A program made the position numbers and the translations under genes. This document shows, in pieces, positions 12,024 to 21,792 of a DNA stretch of 64,000 nt. Each line of letters begins with the position of its first letter. Position 1 is the first letter of the stretch. The notes under the pieces are model-generated. The model was not told where the DNA came from, did not search any database, and worked only from the letters and a program-made list of their open reading frames with translations. Source of the stretch: Nigrospora sphaerica (Eukaryota; Ascomycota; Sordariomycetes; Amphisphaeriales; Apiosporaceae); NCBI GenBank assembly GCA_018287875.1, contig JAGVVL010000002.1, forward strand, positions 5,952,001 through 6,016,000. Reading direction: 5' to 3'.

Positions 12024-14032
12024 ATGGCCCGCGGCGCAGTCGAAGCCCGCCAAACGCGACGGAAACCCAGCACACGAACGGGGCCGAGGACAGCAGGAAT
12101 CCTGGTCTCGCTGCTCTCGGTCGCGTCACCGGCCGTGGCCCAACAAAATGGTTGTGTCTCGCTACAGGGCTCCAAGACGTGTCCGGCGTTTTCGTCAGCC
12201 TCGGTGTCGACTGGCAGTTATCTTGTGGGATTGTTGTGAGTCTCGGACCTGCACGTCAGGCGTGGCGGCGCAACTAACGTGGTCATGCAGCCCCTTCCTC
12301 CGAGACGTCAGAGACACCGCCTCTTTCGACCAGCAGATGGCGGCGTACGTGCGCACGAGTTACGTCGAGCAAAAGTAGGTTAACTCCTGTCGCCGTAAAC
12401 CCTGGGGCGCAGATATTGATTGGCGTGTTGCAGATACCGAACCTTACTCGGCTGCGGCAATGTGGACCTGACGAATACGTCGGACCTGTACGCACGCTTC
12501 ACGACCTCGGTTGTCTGCAACTCGATCGTCCAGAACTCGATCCAGACCTGCGGTTTGACGGGCAGTGCAGCCCGGCCCCTCTGTGCCGATAACTGCGTAA
12601 GTCGGGCGTTTGCTACGCGGCTCGCGCCCATGTGCTTGCTGACCGCCTACAGGCACAATATGCCGAAAGCGAGGCCTACATTGCGGCCGATAAGAGCCTG
12701 TGCGCGAACCCCAACGGCAACGCTCAAGATCAGATCCGCGCCGACTTCACCAACTGCGCGTTGCCCGCCAACGCGCTGTCCAGCTCCAACTGCATCCCGG
12801 CCATCGTCAACGAGCCTACCAACTGCGGCTATGCCGATAGTACCATCGGTATTTGTTCGTATTGCTCCTCGGGTGGCATCAACTCGACCGACACGTGTTG
12901 CTACAACTCGGACATCGAGGACCGCTGCAAGGGCGTCGTGCTGCCCGCCATCACCCCTAGCATGACCTTCGGCACCCCCGTCCCCACGGCCACGAGCATG
13001 CCGGACGACCAAGGAGAACGTAAGAAAGGCCTTAGTGGCGGCGCCATTGCCGGTATTGTCATCGGCTCCCTTTTCGGTGTCGCTCTCCTGGCCTTCCTCG
13101 TCTTCATGTGCATCAAACTTTCGCGACGACGAGAGCATCCCAGCCAGAAGAGCAGCATTTTCAACCAGCCTGCGCCCTCGCGGTCCGGGCCCTCGTCATC
13201 GGCCGCCCATGTCCCTCCGATGGCATCCAGCGGCCCCCAGCACCCGCCCCAAGGCTACGAAATCCTCCCCGGCGGTCGGATTGCTCGGATGTCGGCCCTC
13301 GAGGGCCACTCGGGAGATTCGCCTTCGAGGCACGGCGGCTCCAGGCACGGCGACTCGAGGTTTGGAAACGCAGCAGGCTTGGGAGTTGCGACGGGCGCGG
13401 CCGCCGCCTACATGGGCTCGAGGAAGAGGGGCGACACGGACCACTCGTCGTCGGACGAGTTTGGCGAGAGCCCACGCTCAGAACCACGCGCAAGCGTCTT
13501 GCGGCCTCCGCCGATGACGTCCCGTAGGACCGGCTCACTATCAAGCGGCTCCATGCTGGCCGGCGAGGATGCGCAATCACCCACCAGTGCCGGCGGTATG
13601 TCGGGCGCGGGCCTCGGCAGCCAGCAATCCGAGCAGTTGCCCTTCTTCAAGGACTACTACTCACAAGACGACATCCATCCGGGAGAGCGGGTAGCCGTGC
13701 TCTGGGCGTACCAGCCCCGAGCGCCCGACGAGTTCGCCCTCGAACGCGGCGACATGCTCAAGGTGGTTGGCATCTGGGACGACGGGTGGGCCACGGGCGT
13801 GATGCTTGACGAGCGAGCCGAGGAGTGGGAGGCGCGGCGACAAGCCCAGAGAGACAGCGGAGTCTCCAACACATCGGGGCGCGCGCGAGGCAACTCGCCC
13901 CCTATCAGCGGCGAGATCAAGGCCTTCCCCCTCGTATGTGTCTGCCTCCCCGAGCACTGGAGGAAAACCATCGAAGGCGACGGGTCTACCGAGACGACGT
14001 CCAGTGTGCACCCTGGCGGGTTCCTCGGTTGA
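12024..14032 (+). CDS. Single-pass membrane protein with Cys-rich ectodomain and C-terminal SH3 domain
   Basis: 612 residues from exons 12024-12235, 12291-12374, 12434-12596 and 12653-14032, with introns of 55-59 nt. A basic N-terminus and hydrophobic stretch ending SPAVAQQ look like a signal peptide. A Cys-rich extracellular part (about 18 cysteines to residue 250) is followed by a Ser/Thr/Pro linker, one transmembrane helix near residues 282-309 (GGAIAGIVIG onward) and a stop-transfer CIKLSRRRE. A long Ser/Gly/Arg-rich cytosolic region then leads to an SH3 domain from about residue 495 (ALYDY-like VLWAYQPRAPDEF, then GDMLKV and DDGWATG). The layout is like yeast Fus1 or fungal wall-sensor adaptors, so a role in polarity or surface signalling is inferred. 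The ATG at 12024 has a strong context (GCCGCCATGG). An in-frame ATG at 11907 would add 39 residues ahead of the signal sequence and is less likely. Confidence 0.88.
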
Positions 14033-15245
14033 GCCGCGCCGAACTGCCGCTTCTATTTCTGCGTCTGAGCCTAGTCTCGGACAAGACCCCGGGTCCGCAT
14101 TGCCACGGCGTTTTCGGCATGTTTTTGCTTATTCCTCACGACGTACTTTTGATGATGTTCTTCGTACACGCATGATATCCACCCATCCAGTCCCCATGGG
14201 CAGCATTCCTGTCGTATCCCGGCCCGTCTGCATGTAGACACGACAGTCTGCGCCTTTGCGATGGTACGCTTAATGTCTTCAGTTCTAGACGACCTCTTTA
14301 ATTTGCTCCGGACTTGTGTCGGCTCATCGAATCTCGCCCGTACCCCATGGGGAAGAAAAAGGAGGGAAGCTGCGCGACGACGACACTTGGCGCTGTCCTC
14401 CCCTTTTTGTCTTTGTTCGTTTTTTATACCCGGTGTTGAGAGCTAGCAGCTTTCATGATTGGTGATTAGGGGAGGAGTGCTGTGGCGTCGGTGGTTTCTA
14501 ATTCGGCTGAGCAGGCGCTGGGCAGAAGAGTACGGGACACGGCAAGGTGGCACCCAGGCTACATACTGAGAGAGACGGGGATGAAGCTGGGAGGCGGACA
14601 TATCTTCGCCAATGCCCTTCGGAGGCAACGGGGTTACATACTTAGAGATGTACTCGAAGGCGTTTCTTGTCAACGCAGCAACCGCCCGCATCTCGACTAG
14701 TTCAATACCCAAGAAGTTTCGACATGATTTGTCAATCATGACCATTTGCTCATTACTAGTGCCTTGTTATTACCCGCGCCAAAGGGGAGTGAGTGTACGA
14801 CACCAAGCTACACACTAACTGCGCATTTTCGGGCTCTCCGTGATGGTCCCTTGCGCAATCTTTTTTGTCTAAGCTGTAATGACCCCCAGACGCTCGTTCC
14901 GGAGGACGACGTCCTCAAATTACAAGCGATGAATCAGCTCGCGATGACGGAGCCCTCCTCAGACACGCACGGAACGACGACGCCGAGGTTCAACCATGCT
15001 TCAGGGGTTACGCCCGTGCCTCTGGTAGCTCGGGCTCAAGAAACTGCCAGTTTTCAGCAAGACGAATCCAACTTGCACGGCTTCCGGGAATAATAGCTGC
15101 CGTGGGAGCCGCCCGAGGAGATCGGCCTACTCACCGTCACTGGCCGCGGCCGGGGGCCCTCGTTGGGTCCGGGGACAAACCTGCCCGGCTTCGGCCTCGA
15201 CTCGACCCGAGGCGAGCGGCGACGACTTGTAGGGCATTTCCCCCA
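14033..15245. other. Intergenic, no gene seen
   Basis: Three-prime flanks of two convergent genes. Only short unremarkable open frames are present, plus a direct repeat near the right end (listed separately). Confidence 0.6.
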
Positions 15246-15278
15246 TCAAGCCGAGGCGAGCGGCGACGACTTGTAGGG
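15207..15278. repeat. 28-bp direct repeat, 44-bp period
   Basis: The same 28 bases occur at 15207-15234 and 15251-15278, beginning CCGAGGCGAGCGG. The right copy encodes the last residues (YKSSPLAS) of the hypothetical protein at 15246-16202; the left copy lies just past its stop. The 44-bp period is not a multiple of three, so the second copy is out of frame. Confidence 0.85.
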
Positions 15279-16202
15279 GCTGCCGCCGCGGCCCGGCCGC
15301 TGCCGGAAGCGCGCGCGCGACGAGGGCGGCGGGCGCTCCAGGATGGCCAGCTGGCGGCGCACGGTGCCGAGCCGACGGAGGACGCGGGCCAGCAGCAGGC
15401 GGCAGACGGCGACGGCCTCCTCTTGCCACGCGGCGGCGGCGGGCGGCGACAGGCGCGCGTCGCCCGCCCGCAGGGCCCGCTCGATGGCCGCCGCCGTCAT
15501 CGCGGGGGCGGCGGCGCGGTCGCTGTCCACAAAGGGGTCGGCGTCGGCGGCGTCGTCGGCGGTGGCGGTGGCGGGGCCGTCGAGCGGGCTGACGAGGTGC
15601 CGGTACGCCGCCGGTAGGTCGAACCGGTTGGTCCCCGGGGGCGCCGGGAGGTCGTCGTTGTCGTCGTCCTCCTCCTCGGCCGGAGCCTCGGCGGTCGGCA
15701 CGGTGCGCGGCTCCCTCGCCCCGGGCGCGGCGGGGTAGTCCTCGGGTGGGCTGCGCGGCGCGCCGACGTCGTAGCCCTGGGCGGCGAGCTCGGCGTCGCT
15801 GTAGACGCGGAGGCCGGACGCGACGGCGGCGGCGGCGGCGTCGTCGTCGAACTGGGCCAGGTAGGCGACCATCTCGTCGCGGGTGTAGCCGAGGTCGCGC
15901 ATGAGCCCGATGTCGTCGCGCGACAGGGCGCGGCCGGCCTTGGTCGTCGGCGCCGGCGCCGGCCGGTCCCGGTCGAGGCGCGCGAGAGCGGCCGCCAGCG
16001 TCGCGGCCTCGACGCCCGCCCTCCGCGTCGTCCACGCGCGCCGTGCCGCCCAGTCGGCCCGCGCCGCCGCGCCGCCGCCGAGGTAGAGGCGCCCGAGCCC
16101 GCCGTACATCTCCGCCTCGTACTCGAGCACCCGGGCCTCCTTCCGGTACGTCATGCTGGCGAGCGGCGCCGCCGGGGCCTGGGGACTGCGTGTCGGGTCC
16201 AT
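15246..16202 (-). CDS. Hypothetical Ala-rich protein
   Basis: Single-exon frame of 318 codons from the ATG at 16202. I do not recognise the family. The protein is very rich in Ala, Arg, Asp and Pro, and the DNA is extremely GC-rich. Residues 20-50 look helical (KEARVLEYEAEMYGGLGRLYL). A segment near residues 97-130 (LMRDLGYTRDEM) has the spacing of a short helical UBA-like fold, which is only a suggestion. An acidic run (EEEDDDNDD) follows near residue 180. A second ATG at residue 17 is possible. The leader contains a run of 18 C on the coding strand about 23 nt before the start, and the 3' end is duplicated out of frame. It could be a real lineage-specific gene; a chance frame in GC-rich DNA cannot be excluded. 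Confidence 0.5.
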   Translation of the reverse strand: MDPTRSPQAPAAPLASMTYRKEARVLEYEAEMYGGLGRLYLGGGAAARADWAARRAWTTRRAGVEAATLAAALARLDRDRPAPAPTTKAGRALSRDDIGLMRDLGYTRDEMVAYLAQFDDDAAAAAVASGLRVYSDAELAAQGYDVGAPRSPPEDYPAAPGAREPRTVPTAEAPAEEEDDDNDDLPAPPGTNRFDLPAAYRHLVSPLDGPATATADDAADADPFVDSDRAAAPAMTAAAIERALRAGDARLSPPAAAAWQEEAVAVCRLLLARVLRRLGTVRRQLAILERPPPSSRARFRQRPGRGGSPYKSSPLASA

Positions 16203-16224
16203 GTTTCGCAGCGAGAGGTGGGTT

Positions 16225-16242
16225 GGGGGGGGGGGGGGGGGG
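16225..16242. repeat. G18 homopolymer
   Basis: Eighteen consecutive G on the plus strand, hence C18 in the presumed leader of the minus-strand gene starting at 16202. Its length could be affected by sequencing or assembly error. Confidence 0.8.
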
Positions 16243-17175
16243 TCGTGACCGTCAGGGGCCGGGTGTGTTTTATATGTGGCCGAGTGGGCGTGTAAGTGAA
16301 CCCGCGGAAAAGAAAGCCCAGGCCGTCGTTGTCGGGACGTCTCCTAGCCAAAGCCGCAAAACTGGCCGGGCAGGTCCCCGGACACAGTGACTCCCTGTCT
16401 CGTCGGTTTCCCGCGGCGCGAACAAGGCCGAGCAAACGGGACGGATGAGACAAGACGTCGGTTGGGTAACAAAAAACGGTAGACCTCCCCGCTTGTCTCT
16501 GTTTCCCGCGTCTCGTCGTTTTTCGTGGACCTATTTTAACCCGTTCGTCACAATAGACATGGTCGGTTTGGCGGCGGCGGAGGCCAGAGTGCGAAAGACG
16601 TCAGAGATACCTCGAGAAAGACGAAGGCCGGGGGTTGACAAACAATTGTTTCAAACGCAGGGCACGGCAGCTTGCTCCGTTGTTGTTTTTTGGTTTTCCC
16701 CGCCGTGCTCTTTTTTTTTCTCTTTGCGTCGCGCGTGCCAAACCAGACCGCCACGGCGCGCCCCAAGGTTTTTCTGCGCCCCTTTCGCCTGCCTGCCGCG
16801 TTCCCGCATCGCGACTCGCACGCCTTCGAGGTCGTGGCGGGTGCCTGCATGCCCAGACGGCAGCTTCTTTGTGCTGGAGTCGCCAGCGCGAGCCCGTGTT
16901 TTCGTCCCACCAACTCGAGCGTGGAAAAAGAGCTCCCAAAAGGCCGATCAGGACTATGCGAGCTCACCTGAGACAGTCTGTTGACTAATGGGCTGACCTA
17001 GGTATTCTAGGACCTTGGAGGGCAGGCCTTTACTTGGGAAAGATGTATTCTTAGGAAGGCACTCGAAATAGGTAAGTTCAGGTTACTTTCCCGGGGCTTT
17101 TGAAGACGTGACTTGAAAGAGATGTCGGGAAACTTGGTTACTTAAACGCCAACCGCAAACGTCCGAACCCCTTGA
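16243..17175. other. Intergenic, no gene seen
   Basis: Promoter side of the hypothetical gene and 3' flank of the STAND relic. Short T-rich and GC-rich patches only. Confidence 0.55.
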
Positions 17176-20100
17176 CTAGAATCCATCAAGCTCCATGGAT
17201 CTCTGGATAGGATGCCGAATCTCCTCCACCATTTCGTCCGTGGAAAGTTCCTCCCCGTCCTCCTCCTCCTCCGGGAGATACTCCTTGAGCACTTTCCACC
17301 AGGTATCCCAAAACGCCTTGAAAGACCCCTCCTCCCAGTCCTCGTCATGGAAATCCCTTCCACCATCGTACCGCGCCGACAACTCTTCATACAGCGCCAT
17401 CAAAGCTTCAAGCTTTTGTCTGAAGAATCGATCCTCTTCTCGGAACTCGGCAGCCTCCAAACAGTGAAAGCCGTAGACATCATACGATACTACTTTGAAA
17501 ACATACTTGTAGCCTCTTGGAGTTCCCAAATTCCAGTTTCCATAATGGCAGCAGGTGTGGCGCATTCCGAGACGCTCGAATAGCTCACACGGCACAGGTC
17601 CACGAAGTCGGCGCAACCAGCATGACCTGTTCGAGGGCCTTAGTATTTCCAGAGCATCATAATATTTTGAATGGCGCGACAAGAAGTTCCGAGGTCGCAC
17701 CGCCCTTTTTTGTGCCATGACCAGGCGCTTTTCGTGAATGATGTTATGGGAGAACACCCAACGCCACCCGACCAAGAGCAATCGCAGTGGTCGCGGGATA
17801 GAAGTAACGGGACCACAGTTGGGTGTTCCAGTACCTTGGGAAGCTTTCGGAGGATTGCGTCGATCTTGTCGGCATTGCACATGTCGTACGTACCATCGGC
17901 ATCTGTGGCGCTGTCGCTATGGTAGGAAACGTCGCTGCCGTGGACATCGCCGGTATTCTTCAAATACTCAACGAGGCGGGAACCCAAGGCTGCTGTCATT
18001 TTATGCAGGAAGGTCGTATGGTTGAGTTCGGCATAGGTAGATTTGCTAGCCCCGTGGTCAAGAAGCCAGAGCAAGCCATCAAACATATCGGAGAAAATTG
18101 TGCCCCTGGAACGTGCCACACCTGGGGCGTGCCGTAGAAGTGGCGCTTGTCCGTTTCCATCAGGTATATCCAACTCCCTAAAGCCGCAGTCACAGGAGAA
18201 GTCGCCAACTTCCCAGCACAGCCTCTCAAAGCCGTACATATTTCTGCATCGGCCCGGGAAGTGGCGCTTTTTAAGCTCGACGCCCATGGACTGAAGCTTT
18301 TCGTATGTAGCCATGGCGGCCGGTTCGATGAGACTGCCGGTGTAGTTGTCTGGGGTCCAGCCGAGATCCTGAAGTTGGGACGAGGAAAGATGATGGGTAG
18401 CAAGCCTCATCAGCTCTGAGCGAGCATTTGCAGTAGCGCGGATCATGCTCAAGATGATTTTTTCAGACCTCTTATGGCTAATGGCTGCCTGGACCAGTGT
18501 GCCCGCGCTTTCCCATGAGAACCAATCCCACATCTCTTCGATCGTCGTGTGGCCTCGAAACGCTCTCCGTGGTTCATTCAGCCACATGTCGTGCTTCAGC
18601 AGCGTCTCTAAGAAATCGGGCATTCGGTAGTGCAATGCGATCATAACTGCTGCTTCGGGACTGGCATTCGCTTCCAAAAGAACCTGTGCGCCGGCTGGCC
18701 ACGAATGAGCAAAACACAGTGGCGGTAGGAGTTCGTCCTCTGGGCCGCCGTTACTACTGTGTCCGGTCAGAAGAAGGTGCCGAAGGCGGCCTTCGTCTTT
18801 TGTGAGGACCGAATAGGTGATGCGAGAGCAGCCGTGTTCTTTAGACTTCGGGATCAGCCATTACCTCGGGAGGACAAGAGGGAATAGCAAGGCCTACCGA
18901 TTGCTAAGTCTGGTAGTAAGTAGAAGCTCAGAACGGACGAAAACCCAAAGGATACTGGTGACGATGAAAATAGAGCAAATGTTGGGAGGCTGTTGCGCCT
19001 AAACACTTGGATCGTAGTGGTGTAGCCTTGTTCTTGTGCGAAGTCACTGCCGGTTGAAAACATGGCACATGTCTCGAGATGCTGATCAAAAGCGGTCATC
19101 ATAGGCTCCTCGCTATCTTCGCCTAGGTCAGCTCTGCCAAAAGTGAATGTTAGCAAACGGATTTCGTAGAAAACTGTCACGGTTCAAGGAACGAGTACCC
19201 ATGCCGTAACAAAAACTAGTTTTATAGTCCCAAAAAAAACCTTAAGACCTCGCAGCGCCGGCATCAAACACCTCTTTGGCAGTCGCTCGCCAATAGGTTT
19301 CAGATGAGAGTTTTTTTCGGGTCAAACTTACCTTCCAACTGCATCAAGGGGTGTTCCTCCGTCAACAAGGAGGCGGATTATATTATCCAAGATACAGGAC
19401 ATGTTGTGATCCACAATATGTAAAACGCCAATTGCCTCGATTAGTGACTTCGGCATTATTAGTAACATCTAGTTAGCAGATGGATGGAAACAATGCGTTA
19501 TATGACTCTCCAATGTACATGGAAGAGGGTGTAGCCACGGATATCCTGCACATTGGCCCAGCCTCTGTTTATGTTGAAATCATACGCAAGAGACTCATAC
19601 AGCTCTGTCAACACTTGCGACCATAGTCCTAGGTCTCGGACTCGTCCATTTTCTGCGTCATAAAACGTAAGCCGGATGGCTTTCCAGAAATGCTTGAAAC
19701 CGGGTGCGTTCGGGTCTAGACGATCGACCACTCGTGGGAGGTGAAGTACACCTCTCAGAAAAGAAGTCGCCGTTGCTGCGTACCATGACGTTGACACTGT
19801 CAAGTTCTGCCGGAAGGTGTCGCTAAGCTCTGGTAACATGCTAGTCGTGATGTTGCTCGAACCGCCATGTTCGGAAAATGGGCAAGCAGGGAAATGTTTT
19901 CCGAACTGGCGCCTAACGAGAGAAATCGGCCCTATGGTCAAGATCGTTTCCTTAGTGCCTTTGCGTTGGCAAGGGCAAATGGAAGACAAGCCGGTGGTTG
20001 GGGGACCGGATACAACGAGGCATCTCGGAGCGCTCTCAGCCCCCCCGCTGGGGATCGAACGTCGTTTGACGAGCCTTGGATTTAAAGCCGTTAGTATACA

Positions 20101-20812
20101 TGAATCGTTAATAACGCGGAGAGCATACCGGTGATCTGACGGACTCTTCAGACATTTTCAAGTCAGCCAAGGCGTCGCGAAGCTGGTCGAAACCGCGGTT
20201 CATATGATCGATCGACTGCTGATGGAGTGAGCTGATTCCAGCTTAGAGATTCCGATGCATCTGGCGATTCTCCTCTGAGAAGGCTTGGTGGGAATCGCCC
20301 ATTGCGGTGACCGTTGTTCCGGTAGACACAAGAGTTTGTCCGTCCGCGACCTGTGGTGAACCAGATGGCTGAATGTGCTTCTCGAGAAGAATGAGTCGAT
20401 TTGTGTTTTCACGTCGCGCAGGGTATCGAGATGTGCGACAATGTCGCTCCTGTTGAGCAACGTCTTGGCTGCCTTCCTCCACGCATCGAGTCGCTTGTCG
20501 GTTGCATCGGGTTTCAGCCGATCAATGAGTGCCTCCAAGGATACCGACTCCCTGTCGGCCCGAACGATAAGGGTATGAACATGGTCGAAATCCTCTGTCT
20601 TGATAGAGACGCCGCTCAACGACGCTGTGTGTTATGACATCCCGGACCGGGTCATACAGGGCGTGGAAGTCCTCGAGGGACTGCGCCTTCTGCTTGATCT
20701 TTTCGGGGGCATGCTGGAGGTCAGACACCAGCTTCGCACCGCGAACCGCGACTTTGGCCAGGAGTTCCGCGAATTGCACGCTGGCCGCGACGATGCCGAT
20801 TACCTCCGCCAT
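17176..20812 (-). pseudogene. Decayed STAND/ankyrin-type fungal protein
   Basis: On the minus strand, in order: the ATG at 20812 begins MAEVIGIVAASVQFAELLAKVA, the usual fungal STAND N-terminal helical domain. A Leu-rich helical region follows, then a block CPCQRKG...PACPF near 19990-19860 and an ankyrin-like stretch (LLVDGGTPLDAVG, near 19340). A long C-terminal part at 18750-17176 contains GVGCSPITSF and HTCCHYG, a Cys pattern seen in many uncharacterised ascomycete ankyrin proteins. Good splice sites exist, for example an intron 20128-20075 with a TACTAAC branch point. The frame nevertheless breaks several times: a shift near 20640, one-base-type shifts near 20395 (TTCTTC) and 17700 (A6 run), a TAA at 20245-20243, and a shift at a C7 run (20040-20046). 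Such proteins are linked to non-self recognition. Unseen introns or sequencing errors could explain some breaks, but probably not all. Confidence 0.6.
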
Positions 20813-21792
20813 GGCAGTTCGGCATAATCCGAAGAGACCGGGGGTCGCAAGAGGGGTCCGGGGATGTCAAAGAGACGGAGGGTGGTGCTTCTCGGGACGA
20901 AAAGCTCTCGTGACTGCTTTCTTGTCTGCCCAGGCATGAATGGTTCCATGCGGACCAGCACCAGAGGACGCCTTACAGTCTGCCTACCTTACCTTTCCGG
21001 CGGGGGGTTTGTAGCCAACCAGGAAGCGCCCGAAACGTTCCAGCCCGCTTGGAACCGTCGCGTGGCTTGCATCAGCCGAATTTATCTTTGCATACGACGC
21101 GGCCAATGGTGACGAGTGCATCATTTGGACCTTGCACTCTGGAATTGCAGAGATGCGGAACTCGTGTCTGTCGTCTACCGGCAGCGAAAAGGCTACAGCC
21201 CGTCCTTGGGACCTGCAAGGATTTGCAAGGCTCCAGATGACAGTTGCCCAAGTCGCCAGCAAGGGTATAGGAAAGCAGATGCTGGAGGGTGAAGACAAAG
21301 CGAATGCAAAGTGGATGTTGGATACTCTCTGTCCACTCCATGTCTCCACCCTAGGAAACAAGACATATACGAGTCTCTCCATCCATTAGAGACCGGAAGA
21401 ATGGCACTCAATTGTTCACTGACCACCTCTGTTCAGCAATGCGAAAATCTGTAGAAGCATTCCCACAAATGGGCGTTTCACACGCCTTCCCACATGGCAC
21501 GGCTAGTCCAGTAGTCACGGTCCGGTTGGCACACAGTCAGGGACGGAAGGGAAGGCCGTCGTCAGTATTCTAAATCAAAACATGCCCGGGCGCCCCCCAA
21601 AACAAATCATGTCTCCTTTTGATCCCCACAAGACGTGCATGAAGCGTACAAGTCGATACCTTGCATTTTTTTCCTTCCTCGTACTGCAAGCCCTCCTACC
21701 TTATGCATTAAAACCCCGTCACTCCGTGCTCTCGTCTCCCGGCGCATGCTTTCTAAGCCACGCATCTAGGCAAGCGGCAGCTTCGTCTACCT
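20813..21792. other. Intergenic, no gene seen
   Basis: About 1 kb between the STAND relic promoter and the eIF5B 3' end. Small open frames on both strands lack any family features. Confidence 0.6.

Noticed and set aside
20040..20075. GTTCGATCCCC on the minus strand resembling a tRNA T-arm
   Set aside because: No pairing acceptor stem, D-arm or anticodon arm at the right distance; it lies within the STAND relic.
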